64,000 nucleotides of DNA from Campanula takesimana (GCA_026119855.1 JAOWBW010001310.1:248001-312000), one strand, 5' to 3'. Shown: positions 11,241 to 24,400, numbered from the stretch's first letter. Numbers and translations are program-made. Notes: generated by a model not told the origin, from the letters alone.

Positions 11241-13006
11241 TTCCTATGTTTACAAAGGACCAACAAGCTATGAGGGCACTTGACAGGATTTCGAGAAGTC
11301 ATGCTTTAGGGTAAGAGAGACCTGACGCATACAAAACTTTGACTCAAGGAGAGGATGGTGTTTGACTCGAAGTTTAGGGGATGGACCTAAGCCATGCATT
11401 TCGATGAATTCATTTCTTTCTTTTATTTTTCTTAAAAAACAAACAAAGGATGTTTATTCGCACGGACAAGGGTTAGAACAAAGTTTAAAACAATACATTG
11501 ACCTTTCATGCAAAATCTTGCTTTATTCGGGACAAGCCCCTGACCCTAGTTGGTTGGAAAAGATTTCTATTCTTTTTCGCAACTATTCTAAGTCCTGGAT
11601 CAGTGGAGGCCATCATTAGGTCTATAGACCCCTCGTTTTTCACCTGTATTGCACACTCCTAAGGACGGACTATACCGGGAGAGGGTCTTATAGGGCAAGC
11701 GGCTTCCACCGACCGAAAGAAATGATCCTAAGGTCTAGTGCATCGCAAGGTTCCCGATGTGCGGGTCATCCTAATCATGATTAAGCCCCAGTCGGGATCG
11801 ATACTGTTCCGAAGGCTGCACCGATATTTTGACACGACCTCATTTTGAATGAGGTGTCTCAATCCTCGACCATGAGCTTAAGGATGATTAACATGACTTG
11901 TTCATTAGGGCTTAACGACACGGTGTTACCCTATCTTTAGCACATGACCTTTGTTAATTGTGGTCGTCATTAACACACGGGTTAAAGGCGGGTTAGGCTA
12001 CGCTTGCATTACATCAAGGAGTCGTAGCCCGGGCATTAACTTGGCCACAATTGACTTTGGACACGTGCTTAAAGACAATGGCAACGTGAACTAGACCAAA
12101 AACCAACCAAAGTCATGGTATTTGTGTGTCACGGACATGTGTGGTTGACTCGGATCGGAAGGGGAGGTGGAATGGACCCGTGCGCGCTCGAAGGGAACAA
12201 GATCACCAATCGAGCTGCATCTGGAATCCATCCTGGGTTTAAAGGGTATTTGGAACGTGCAAGGTTAAGTGCGCGTTGTGTGAAGTCAACTCTATATTCC
12301 CTTTTGAGTCAAAATAGAGATCTTTATTTTGTTTTTCAACATGATGAGCATGGCATAAGCAAGATATGAACAAGTATGAACAAGCATGGAGTAAACAATT
12401 TATACACAATAAGTCAAAGAATACAAACAAAGACCAAAACTTGTATATGTACCAAGTTGCGCACAACCAAGGATTTTGAATCAAACATTTTGCAAAAGAA
12501 CAATTTTCTCATTGAAACCATTTGTATAACGCAAGTTGTGCACAACGAGAAGAGCCAAGAAATTTTTACAGAAAAGGGTTATGCACAATGAGATTTTGGA
12601 AACCATTCTTATTGACAAAAGATCATGCATAACCAAGTTTTGGCCAAAAGAATAAAGGTAATGTGCACAAGTAAGGCTGTAGATTTGGAACCTGGACAAG
12701 CAGAAGCAGAAGGGCATTCAGAATGTTGCTGCCCTGCACAAAATTGTTAATTTGCAACATTCTGACCCTTTTACCAAACTAGCCGTACGGCTAGAACCAT
12801 GGGGTTGAGATTTTTCTTAGTTTCTGCAACTTCTGATCATCATACTCCATCTTATTGCATTTCTAGAACATATGTACTCAAAACAGTTCAAACAGAAACA
12901 GCAAACACACATAAATATGCACAAAGTCAACTAACGGAAACGGAAGTTTGACCCACACAAAAGTGCCTTCAAAGCTTCTAAAGAGAAGTTTGCAAGCACT
13001 TTATCG
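11241..13006 (-). other. 5' leader of inner Tat element
   Basis: A 1.8-kb stretch between the primer-binding site and gag on the minus strand. It has no convincing coding sequence; long leaders are usual in Tat/Ogre elements. It contains a 16-bp perfect palindrome at 12779-12794. Confidence 0.6.
12779..12794. repeat. Perfect 16-bp palindrome
   Basis: CTAGCCGTACGGCTAG. Its 12-bp core, AGCCGTACGGCT, recurs in the right LTR of the same element at 14592-14603 and, with one change, in the left LTR near 334-345. Confidence 0.9.
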
Positions 13007-13024
13007 TCCCCAGCGGAGTCGCCA
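13007..13024 (-). promoter_or_regulatory. Primer-binding site of inner Tat element
   Basis: Minus strand reads TGGCGACTCCGCTGGGGA one base after the LTR end. This matches the tRNA-Arg-type primer site described for Ogre/Tat elements (family knowledge; no tRNA was compared here). Confidence 0.8.
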
Positions 13025-13025
13025 C

Positions 13026-14757
13026 TGTAAGGATCCCGTCCCCCCGGAGATAACAAAGAAAAGATTTCGTTTTTTTTAAGTTGCTTTAGGGAAGAAATGC
13101 CAAACGCGGTTATCTCACAAAAACTTAACGGAGTCCCCACTTTTGTTAATTATTTAACCCAACAAAAGAAAAGGTTAGATATTCTATTAGTTCGGAGGTC
13201 AGGTTACGGCTTGGGAAGAGTTTTACGTCACCCAAGCCGCCTCGGATGAGTCCGAGTCTCCCTAATGTTGGTTAACAAAAGTGCAAGTGTGTGTGTGTAT
13301 TTAACGGAAAATAGTTTGTTTTAACTCTTATTCAAAGATGTAACTGAAAAGGGGTCTTTTATTAAGAAAACAGGGATCAGAGGACAAAATGGACATTTTT
13401 CCCTCTGCGCCCAGAGCAGCCGTACTGCTATAGTATGCTCTTCCTGGAATTTTTACAGTTTGTCCAAAAACAGTCCAGTTCCAGGCAGAAACAGAGCATT
13501 CTGCTGAAACTTGACTAAACTGTTCTAATTTCCAGTTTATGATTAAAAAGAAAACTTAGAAAAGATAATTCCTATGCACTTTGGTCATCAAAAGAGCTCC
13601 AAAAACAAATACTTGGGTGTGATCAAAGGCAATCATTGGAGAAAATCACACAAAGATGATGAACATGACCAAATGAGACAAAATGACCATTTGATGATTA
13701 AAGATGGAAACTTTATCATCAAGATGACATTTTATACATTATTAACCTCTTAGGGACCAAATTATTGCATAAAGATTCAATCTTTATGACCCAAAATGGG
13801 ATTTCAAAGCTAAATCAAAGGGAAAGATGATAAACACTAAGGTTTTATCATCCCACATGATTATCATTGCCAAATCAAAACAAAATCAACATAAAGATTT
13901 GGACTTTCACCACAAGAGTGGATCCTTAAGCCAAATACAACCTTGGGACAACATTATTTGACATAAAGATTTGGTCTTTATGACCCCAAAGGGGATTTTG
14001 AAGCGAGATCAATGTTTGGATGATAAAGATTGAAACTTTATCATCCATATGACCATCCTTGCTACCAATGAACAACATGATCAACCAAAACATGTGCCTT
14101 TTTCATTAAAATAGATCATTAATTTGTTATAAGTAAAATATTCAACAAACCATGATCATCCTTAGGTTAGAACCACTTTCACACAAAGTGTGAAGGGCAC
14201 CTTGAATCATTCATGGTTTGGACCATATGTATACATAATAGTGATATATATATATATATAGCTTGGAATGCCAAGGCTTGTAATACATACATATATATTG
14301 CTTGATATGGGCAAGACTTGCAAAAAATATAAATTGCTTGAGATGGACAAGACTTGCAAGAAATATAAGAGATGAACAAATAAACATGAACAAACAAGGA
14401 GATGAGGTCAAGAGAAGGGTGGGGGAGAAGGTGGCTTTACCTATGTTTGGTTAGGCCAATCTTCCTCTCTCTTTTCACTCTAAACACTCCTCTGGAGTAA
14501 TTTTAACAGAGTAACACTAACAATAATCGTTTCTCCCCCCTGGAATGATCAGCAAGGGGTTCAATTTATAGGGGCTGATGGTGCCCAAAGTAGCCGTACG
14601 GCTCATGCTGGCGACCTTCTGGATTTTTCAATCTTTTAATTCCAGAACAGTCCATGTGTCCATATTTTGTTCTAGTGAGGTCTTGGCCTATCAGTTTATC
14701 CCTGAATGGTGCCTAAAATTCCTCTAAGTTGGTCAAATTCAAATTGGGGTACTTACA
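13026..14757 (-). repeat. 5' LTR of inner Tat element
   Basis: 1732 bp. On the plus strand it starts TGTAAGGATCCC and ends GGGGTACTTACA, imperfect inverted repeats of each other. It carries a minus-strand TATA box near 14563-14572 and the palindrome AGCCGTACGGCT at 14592-14603. It matches 1-501 over its last 620 bases. Confidence 0.88.
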
Positions 14758-16100
14758 ATAGTAACAATATTTAAGCATGAATCAAACACAATCAGAGCAG
14801 ATCTAGAACATTTAAAGCATGATATAAACACATAAAACCTGCAAGAAATCGTTAGAATCAGATTTGCAAATAAAGGGGTGCGCGGGGCAGTTAGAACACA
14901 CAAAAAATCATGAAGATAATGAAAGTTAGACCCTCTTGAGTTTAAAAAAAAAGGTTTTTCAAAAATAAGTCCCTAGCGGAGTCGCCACTGTGAATACGTG
15001 AGGTTGAAATCGGGAGTCGCCTCGTTATTTTATTTGTTTGTTAAAACATTGAGAAAACCATTTATGAGAATAATAGGGTTCGGGGGTCAAATTACAATAG
15101 AAGAAGAATATTCATGTTATCACTCCTATTTCCCGATGAATCGGTCTTATTATCATGATAAATGTGTTAGTAGTGTGTTAGTGTTTGAGACCGGATCCGA
15201 AGATTGCCTACATTCTTCTCATCATGAGAAGCTCAGGTCGGTGTGGTTCATTAATGAATTAGAATGGGAAGAGATGAAGCGGGATCATGCATATAGAGGG
15301 GGAAGATTAGGGTTAGAAGTAGTTTCTAGATCATATTAGGGTTTGATGAAACCCTAGGATCATCATCGGCTATGGCATGTGCACATAAATAAGGATTACA
15401 ATCCTAGATCTAGCATATTATGAATGTATAAGATTTAGATCTAGCATTATAATAAGAACATCATGAATATATATGAATGAACACATAAACATGAAGATCG
15501 CTACCCTAAATACAACATTTATTATGAATTTAGACTAAGAACATGATGAACACATTAAGAACATATGAATATGGATGCATAAACATAATGAAAACATGCA
15601 TATTATAGATCTAGCCTAAAAACATAACAAGAACATAATAAGAAAAGTAAGAAGACTTACCTTGATCAGCAAGAACTATGATTGAAGCTTCTTGAAGATT
15701 CGAAGGGGTTTCGAGGGTGCCGAAAATGCTTAAACTTAGAGTTTCTCTATCAGTTTTGACTCTGAAACTCGCAGAATGAATTGGTTATCGATCTCTGGAG
15801 CTGGAGGCACCTATTTATAGGGAATAGGAGTCGGGAGGAGTGGCCGCGCGGAAACTCCCACACTGGCCGCGTGGCCAGTGTTGCCGGATCGCGTGGTTAT
15901 CTAGATCTTAGTGAAATCTCATCACTTTGTTCTCGGGATTAGGTCATTATCCTGATAGAATTCGACCTACAACTGATTTCGTCAATCTAGAACTCTAGAA
16001 AACTGTCAAATAAGTAACTGTCAGGTTTTTCTTGCCTAAAAGGTCCTCAGAGGCTCCTAAACGTCTAGGAAGTCCTAAATTTTCAGATCGGGTACTAACA
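14758..16100 (-). mobile_element. Outer Tat element, 5' part (leader, PBS and LTR)
   Basis: 14758-14969 is leader sequence interrupted on its left by the inner Tat element. A minus-strand primer-binding site, TGGCGACTCCGCTAGGGA, lies at 14970-14987. The LTR starts at 14989 (TGTGAATACG) and most likely ends at 16100 (GGTACTAACA), about 1.1 kb. Its minus-strand TATA box, CTATAAATAG, is at 15811-15820, with a CpG-rich paired motif at about 15842-15893. The right boundary abuts the hAT subterminal repeats, so this element probably inserted into the hAT element. The remainder lies left of the window. The LTR end is less certain than the PBS because the TSD cannot be checked. Confidence 0.7.
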
Positions 16101-19029
16101 GGTTGGTACTCGATTGGTACGGTTGGTACAGTTGGTACTAACCTATACCAAATGTGGAATATAATGCTAAAATGACTGTAAAACAAGGATGAATGGCGAG
16201 TCCAAAACAATACATATTGATTCATAATTCAACATTAACATAATGCTAGTCAACAAAGCAAGATTCTCATGTTGACACCAATTGATCACAATAATTCACC
16301 ACAATATTACTAGTGGTTCTGAAGTTTAAACACAAAAACAAAAACAAAAACAAAACAAAAAACACTACTTGAGAGTCGTCTTCTTCAATCACAATAATTC
16401 ACCACAATATTGACTTCCTGCATACTCATCCAATCACAGTTAGCAAACAAAAATAGCAATTATTGAGTAGTTATTATATTCACCATCTAAAGAAATAGAA
16501 ATACCTAATAACAAGACAATTGTTTCTCCACATTATTAGTCTTCTGTAACTCATTGGTTATTAACGTAATACTCCCTGTTTAAAAAAGAATAGGGAAAAC
16601 TTATTCTGCTAAGAGTTACTTGATCACAATTTTTCAAAAAAAAAATGCTGGTTATCAAAAATCTATTGTTTCACAACCTGTTTCACAACCTCCTTTCAGA
16701 CATGCTGGTTATCAAAAAGCTACTGTTTACCACCTGTTTACCAAAATGATTTTCAATTTATTTATTATTTGCAGCAGCACCATGTCAAAATAACCACTTA
16801 TAAACAGTTATCATTTACAGAGAAAAAAACTGACCTAGGCTTGAGTGCTACTTAGTGCAATGGTGTTGTTTGAGCCATTAAGTCCTTCAAATTCTTCAAT
16901 AAGAGAAAAAAAAAACTCCTTAATAAATTAGCGTAACATTATGAACTATCATAAGAAAATACTTTGAAGAAATGTACCTTTCTCCAGTTCCTCAATCTCA
17001 AGGTATATTTTCAATTCCCCTTCTGTTGGAGTTTGATAGAGATCAAAGTTTGCTGGTGCACATCTTAACCAATAAGAAGTGCAAACAAGGGCCTCGACAA
17101 TTTTTGGTGTCAATGAAGCCCTAAATGGATCCACGACTCTTGACCCTAAGCTCAAAGCATTTTTTGAAGCCACGGTACTACATGGAACAGCAAGTACATC
17201 CTTGGCTAGCTTCGACAAAATAGGAAATGTTGATTCATTACCCTTCCACCACTTGCCAATGTCAAAATTCTTGACCATAAGACTTACACATTTATCGGAT
17301 AAATATTGATCAACCTTATTACGAATGCATTGAGCATTTTGAGACATCCTTTCTCTTGCAATCTCCTTACTAACATCATCAAGCTCCTAAAAGTTTTCCT
17401 CATCTACTATCATATCATCTTGATAAGATTGTTGAACTTGCTCCATGCTCTCGTTTCTTTTTTACTCGTTATACATCCTCATCAATATTTTTCTCAAATC
17501 TTCTTCAATTGACTCGATTATATCCACACTTGCATTAATTTTCCTCATCGCCATTCTAGACCAAGTAAGTTTGTATCTAGGATCAAGCACGTTTGCTATC
17601 ATGATGATTTTATTAGTAGTCTCCAAAGTTCCCCAATACTTGTCAAATTTGGCCTTCATTGATGTTGCAGCCCTACTCATGAATTGATCTTCTGAAAGAA
17701 GTGTTTTCTTAATCTCACACATCAAAGTAATCATCTCCACAAACAACACATTAGAAGTAATCGTTTTCCAAGCACTAATCTTTAAGGTGGCAGCATAAAA
17801 CTTCTTCAAAAAAACACAAAATGCCTCAACATTCCTCCAATCATCAAAAGTTGGAGGGCCAACTTTTCCCGTAAAATATCTCTTGAATGCCTCATCCTCT
17901 TCAGCCATTCTATTAAATGTCACCTCATAATTTAATGCAGCTTCAAGCATGAGATAGGTGTTATTCCATTTAGTTACCACATCTAACGGGATATTAGCAT
18001 TTGGCGTAGCTTGTTCAAGAACTGCAAACTTCCTGAACTTTTCAAGTCTTTGTGGTGAGCTCCTCACATATTTAACACAATTCCATATGCCAGAAATCCC
18101 ATCTTCTAACTCCTTCAAACCGTCTTTCACAATTAAATTGATAATGTGACAAGCACATCTCAAATGCAGATACTCCCCATTAAACATCAAGGTTTTGTAA
18201 CTAGTAAGCCTCCTCTTCAAATACTGGACAACAACATCATTGGCACTAGCATTGTCCATAGTTATGGTAAACACTTTGTTAATCTCCCATTGCCTTAAAC
18301 ATTGCTCAAGTACTCTACCAATATCCTCTCCTTTGTGACTAGTTATATTACAAAAGTTTATAATCCTTTTGTGCAACTTCCAGTCATTGTCCATAAAGTG
18401 AGCCGTTACCACCATGTAATTGATAGTTTGAATAGATGTCCATGTATCCGTAGTGATATTAAGCTGAGAAATCAGTAAAGCCTTCTCAACATGATACCTA
18501 TCTAAAACTCCTTGAGCAAATTGCTTCCTAGTTAGTGGTGTCCAATTTGGTTCCAACTCTTGGCATAAAGCCACAAAACCCTCCTTCTCCACAAACCAAA
18601 ATGGAAGCTCATCCTTGATGATCATCTCAATGCACCTATCATCACACTTCTTCTTATTCCACTTTCGGTACCCAGTTCCACCACTCACATTATCCCGACT
18701 TAACCGCATCTGTGTGGGATTGACATCTTGAAACAAGGGGTGTACTTTGCACTTCTTGATATGATATTGCATAGAACTAGTCCCGTTCTTCCCTTGGTCA
18801 CACGGCACTATCTCTTTACAATAGTTGCAAGAGAATTTCTTAAAATCACTTTCACCATTTGGATGCTTGCACCTAGTAAAATGATCCCACATTTTGCTTT
18901 TATATGAAGGCACTTTCCTCTTTCTCCTTGATTCATTAATAGCTTGAGTACTTCCAACTGTAGGTGTAGATGAAGGCGGCAAAGGAGGAATTGATTGAGA
19001 AGAAGTAACTGATAGAGCTGAGCTCGAAT

Positions 19030-21168
19030 TGTAACAACCCCAAAACCCGTCCCTATATATTATATATTTTGGGGATTTTAATTTGACATTTTGTGTGCAT
19101 TTTATGTGTTGCATCATATTTTATGATTTGCACATCTTACTTGATTAATTGTGTGATTTATTTGGTTGGGTGTAATAATGGTTAAAGGAGTTAAATGATT
19201 AAGTTGAAACCTTAGGGTCCTTATTGGAATTTTAAATATATGGGTTTATGTGTTTAAATTAGAAACTAGGAGGGGCCTAAGTGGAAAATTTGATTTTAAC
19301 TATTCATACTTATCCTCACATACACACACAAACACATTTTCACTTTTCCAATTCTCTCTGAGTAGCCATGGAAATGAAGGGTAAGTTTCTTTCTTATTTT
19401 GATTTTATTACTTTTAATTAATCCTCCGTTCTAAAATCCAATTACACCAAAATGTTTAGGGTGTTGAGTAGAGTATTTCTACCCGATCAAAATATATTTC
19501 ATTTATACTTTCCCCGGAATAGGTAAGTTACTAATTCCCCTTTAAATGTTAAATTGGTCATATATATGTTATAAGTGCTACATATGTTGTGAAATTATGT
19601 TTTGAATAAGTTTTGGGATACTTGTAATTTTGGGACAAAGGGAGTATTTGGAAAGTTGGTTTTGAAATGGTAAGGAAAGTATAAGAGTGTTTCTTGGGTT
19701 CTTTTGGCTAAGGTTTATGTAAGAATTATAAGTGTGTTAATACTTTTGGGATGGTGAAACGAAGGGAGTAAAATTAGCAAGTTTTGGGCCTGTCGAGTGT
19801 GTTGGGCGGCCGCCCAAATAGGGCGTGCGGCCGCACACTTATCTGGAAGGTTTTTGTCTTGGAACAGGGCATTTTGGGCGGCCGCACAGTCTGGTGTGGG
19901 CGACCACCCAGGGCTACTGAAAAGTTTGAGTTGTTTAAATCCAAGTGAATTAGAGTTCAATCTTGGTCTAGGTCTTAAGTGATATCCTAGAGTACCTAGA
20001 GGGTTGTTGTGGAACACCCTAGTGTTTGAAATCGGTTCCTTTGTGAACATAAGTGTTGTAGAATTTAACTGAATGTTAATTGGATATTGTTGAACATCTT
20101 TTGATGTGGTTTGGATTGGTGCATATTTGTGATGTGTTTGGCTTGGTTCCCTACTTTGGAATCATTGCCCCCGGTTGTTGTTTAAGAAAGTATTCATTAC
20201 TATGCTCGTGTTTAAAGTCCAGCTGGTACTAGTTGTGGAGTCAGGCAGTGGGAGAATTATAGTGGCATAAGTTAAGTTCACTATAAGGTTTTCCATCTTG
20301 AGTCAGGTAGTGGGAGAATTATAGTGGCACACGAGCCAAGTTCACTATAAGGTTTTCCACTGTTGCCTTTTCAATTTTCCCCAGTCCAGATTGGCCTTGG
20401 ATGGGATGAATCGCTCCCTTGGGTGAGCATTTGGGTTATGACTTTGTGTCATATTCCCCCGTTGTTACTTTGGTTCTTATGGTTATGGTTGGTTTTCGGG
20501 ATCCCGGCTTCAGCTCTTTGATGCTGCTTAGTTGATACATCTCAGATGGTTATATGTTTGATTCGAGAACCTTGGCTCAGTATCCACTTATGAGTGTTTA
20601 TTTCCGCCTTATGTGTGGTGTGATGAGTTTGCTTTGCCTCTCATGTTATGAGCTAAATGAATGTTTATTGACATTGTTCAATTACGAGTATCATTTCAGC
20701 ATGTAACGTAGTTGCATTTTAGTAGCTTACTGAGATTCATTCTCACCTCTTATTTGTTTACTGTTTTAGTAAAGGCGAGTCCAGGGGATAGGTCACTTCA
20801 CAAAGGAGGACGTCGGGTTGATAATCCATTTTGGAAAGTAAGTGTGGTTTAAAGGTTGCATTATATAAATGTATAACCTTTGGGGTAGTGTACCCGAGAC
20901 TATATCCGTGTATCACCTATTTTGTTAAAGTGTGGTAATTGTACATTTGTATAAGAGTTTGTAAGCCTTCGGGCTAAGTACTTTCGTTTGTGAAAGTTGT
21001 TTGTAAAGTTTGTTTGAAAGTTTAATGGAAGTCTTTGAACTTCGAGTGTGGATTTTGTTAAACTTTATGAGAGTATATTTCGAAAAATTTTCTAAAAGTG
21101 TTTTATGACGTCTTCCAATCGTGTACCGAGCGTGGGGCCAAGTAGGACCACGGGTCTGGGGCGCGATA
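19030..21168 (+). repeat. 5' LTR of chromovirus
   Basis: Starts TGTAACAACCCC and ends GGGGCGCGATA (terminal CA mutated to TA). It contains a cluster of GC palindromes at 19804-19920, including GGGCGGCCGCCC and GTGCGGCCGCAC, and a tandem duplication of GTGGGAGAATTATAGTGGCA at about 20248 and 20310. Confidence 0.92.
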
Positions 21169-21170
21169 GT

Positions 21171-21182
21171 TGGTATCATAGC
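21171..21182 (+). promoter_or_regulatory. Primer-binding site of chromovirus
   Basis: TGGTATCATAGC, one base different from the initiator-Met tRNA site TGGTATCAGAGC common in plant retrotransposons. Confidence 0.75.
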
Positions 21183-21409
21183 TAGGTTGTAGATGGTCTA
21201 GAATGACTAAGTGACCTAGGAGGGTAGTTGTGTATAGGGTGAGTAACGTTGAGAGACTTATGCAGGTACTTATTGAAAATGGTTGGGACAGAAAGAGATC
21301 AGTCAGGGCCTTCAAGGCAAGGGAATGTTTGAAGCATCCATGAAAACTCTTAATGATTAAAGATAAGGAGAAGATCAAGTACCTCCGAGATATGGTTTAG
21401 AACAGTTTT

Positions 21410-24400
21410 TTTTAAGATGAAACCAATAGGCTATGATGGAGAACCTGATGTAGCTAAAGTGGAAAGGTGGACTGAATCGATGGAAAAGATCTTTGATGTT
21501 CTGAGATGTTTTGATAAAGATCAAGTCAGGTTTGCTACTTATAAACTGAGTGGAGCTACTGAGTACTGGTGGAAGGCTTTGAAAACTTGTTGGGATGAGA
21601 CTCATGTACCATATACTTGGGAGAATTTTCTAAAAGAAGTTCAAGGAACATTTTATTTCCCGGGTGGATCAAGACAGGAAAGAAATGGAGTTTCTCAACT
21701 TAGAGCAAAATGTTATGTCCGTGGCTCAGTATACATCTAAATTCACAGAGTTATCCAGGTACTATACTTATCTAGTTGCAACTGAGGAGATGAAGGTAAT
21801 GCGATTTGTGAGAGGATTGAGAACTGTGATCCGAACTCAACTAGTATTTGACAAGTTACAGGATTTTCATGATGCAGTTGATAGAGTTTATCAAGTGGAG
21901 TACCATATTGAAGAACATAAGAGGAAAGTTGAACTATCAGGTGCGGGAAGGCAAGGAAGACCTCAACCACAGTACGGTGACAATCGAGGAGGTCAGGGAA
22001 CATCATTACAAAACAAAGGACAACCTCAAGAGCAATTAATTGCCAACAATCAAGGTAACACTTCAGGAAATCAAAGTAGAAGAAGTTGGGTAAGTGCTTG
22101 AATTGTGGTCAGTTTGATCATTTTCAGAGGGATGCTTCGGGAAAGCCTAAAGTGTAGGGTCGTGTTTTTGTTATTAATCAACAGCAGGTTTCAGATTCTT
22201 CTGCCGTGATAGGAGGTATAATTTTTATGTCTAGTTTGAGGGCATGTGCACTTATAAACCCCGGCTCATTGCATTTATATGTGTTTGTGCATTTTTGCAT
22301 CTCAGTTACATTTGTCTCCGGAGTCTCTACCTTATGTGTTAGAGGTGTCCACTCCTATGGGGGAGTGTTTGGAAACTGATAGAGTGTTGCGTACTTGTGA
22401 TGTGCATATTCGTGAGCATGTTGTACTTGCTGATTTAGTTGTTTTGCCATTGCAAGATTTTGATATTATCTTGGGAATGGATTGGGTAAATAATTACCAT
22501 GCTTCAGTTGATCGTTATAAAAAGGTTGTCACTTTCTCTATTCATGATATGCTTGAATTTACTTTTGAGGCTACTCCTCAGGGTAGAGAGATTCGTATTA
22601 TTTCTTATGTAAAGGCTAGAAAGTTGTTACACCGTGGTTGTGTGGGATTCTTGGCTAGTGTTCTTGATACTATTAAAAAGGGTTTTCGAAATAGAGAATG
22701 TGCATATTGTTATAGAGTTTCCTGATATGCCTCCCGATAGGAAAATCGAGTTTTGCATTGATTTACTTCCAGGTACTACCCCGATATCTGAATCACCTTA
22801 CAGAATGGCTCCATTTGAATTCAAAAAGTTGAAAGTTCAATTGCAAGAGTTACTTGATAGTGGTTTTATTCGACCCAGTGTATCACCGTAGGGAGCTTCT
22901 GTGTTGTTTGTAAAAAATAAGGATGGGTTTTCGAGACTATGCATCGACTATAAAAAGTTGAATCAGGTGACTGTAAAGAACAAATATCCTTTGCCTCACA
23001 TTGATGATTTATTTGATCAACTTCAAGGGTCTGTTGTCTTTTCGAAGTTTGATATTGAGGAGTGGTTATCATTAGTTGCAGATTCATTCTGAAGACATCT
23101 CTAAGACTACTTTTCGTAGTAGATATGGTCACTATGAGTTTCTTGTCATGCCTTTCGGGTTAACTAATGCTCCCGTTGTTCTTATGGATATGATGAATCG
23201 GGTTTTCAAACCTTATCTTGATACCTTTGTGGTTGTCTTTATCGGTAATATCCTTGTTTATTCTAAATCTCGAGAAGAACATGAACAACGTTTGCGAATG
23301 GTTTTGTCTGGACTCCGATGGAAGCAGTTATTTGCGAAATTTTCTGGGTTTAGCGGAGTATTATTGAAAATTTATTGAGGGGTTTTTCAAGATTGCTACA
23401 CCATTCACTCAGTGGACTTAAAAAAATGTACCATATATGTGGGATGAAAAATGTCAAGTCAGTTTTGAGGAATTAAAGAAAATATTGACCACTGTACTTA
23501 TTCTTACGTTACCTAATGGGAATGATGGTTATTTACAGTGATGCTTCGAGGAAGTCAACTTCTTGTGAACAGAACTATCCGACCCATGACATGGAACTTG
23601 TTGCGATTGTTTTGCGTTACATAAGTGGAAACATTATCTTTATGGAACAAAGTTGGAGATTTTTACAAATCATAAGAGTTGAGATATCTTTTCTCCCAGA
23701 AAGAGTTGCAACCGATAGCGTAGTCGCAGATACTATTAGTCAGAAATCTTACATGGTTTCGAGGATGGTCCGAGAATGGAAGATGCTTGAGATTGGTGTT
23801 CTTATGAATTGAGACATGGAGTATGTTTGTGAATAATAGAGTATTGCTAACCTTAATTCAACAGATAAAAGATGTTCAAAATAATGACCTCGAGTTGAGA
23901 AAGATAGTGGATAACACCAAAGATAGAAAATCTAAAGATTTCTCTTTTAATCTTGAAGGAGTATTAATTTATAGAGGGCGGCTATGTGTAACCGATATTG
24001 ATTGAATTAAACGCCAAGTTCTTGATGAGGGTCACGAGTTAAAGTATATTATTCATCCCGAGAGTACAAAGATGTATCAGAATTTGAAACAATATTTTAG
24101 AGGAATAATATGAAATGGGAAATAGTGGATTACGTATCAAGTGTTTGACTTATCAACAGATTAAAGCTGAACATTAAAGACCTGCCGGTCTACTTCAACC
24201 TCTAGAGATACTTGAGTGGAAATGGGAATATGTTGTGATGGATTTTGTAACAGGATTGCCGCGTACTTGAAGAAACATGATGCATTTTGTGTAATCGTGG
24301 ATATATTGATAAAACCCGCTCACTTTCTACCTATTGAGATTTGTTATTCGATGGAAAAGTCATATTGGGCCTTTTTGAAATTATAGAAAGAGTTGAAAAT

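Larger units (their letters stand above)
1..14757 (-). mobile_element. Inner Tat-lineage Ty3/gypsy element, pol-less, with antisense PMD gene
   Basis: Minus-strand LTR retrotransposon whose left (3') LTR runs off the window. The right (5') LTR is 13026-14757 and the visible part of the left LTR is 1-501; both end in GGGGTACTTACA on the plus strand. The primer-binding site next to the right LTR reads TGGCGACTCCGCTGGGGA on the minus strand, the tRNA-Arg-type site known from Ogre/Tat elements. The 12.5-kb internal region contains a gag remnant with the Tat-type zinc knuckle, four tandem-repeat arrays and an oppositely oriented plant-mobile-domain gene. No protease, reverse transcriptase or integrase motif is visible, so the copy is probably non-autonomous. 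It is inserted in the leader of a second Tat element (right flank ATAGT; the left TSD lies outside the window). Two solo LTRs are nested in it. Confidence 0.85.

Noticed and set aside
14179..14411. Short minus-strand frames with repeated peptide KSCPSQAIYIF
   Set aside because: They are translations of a short direct repeat in the LTR, with no start context or family match.
19797..19982. 61-codon open frame conserved in both chromovirus LTRs (again at 25530-25715)
   Set aside because: It is the translation of the GC palindromes, and conservation follows from the two LTRs being copies of one sequence.
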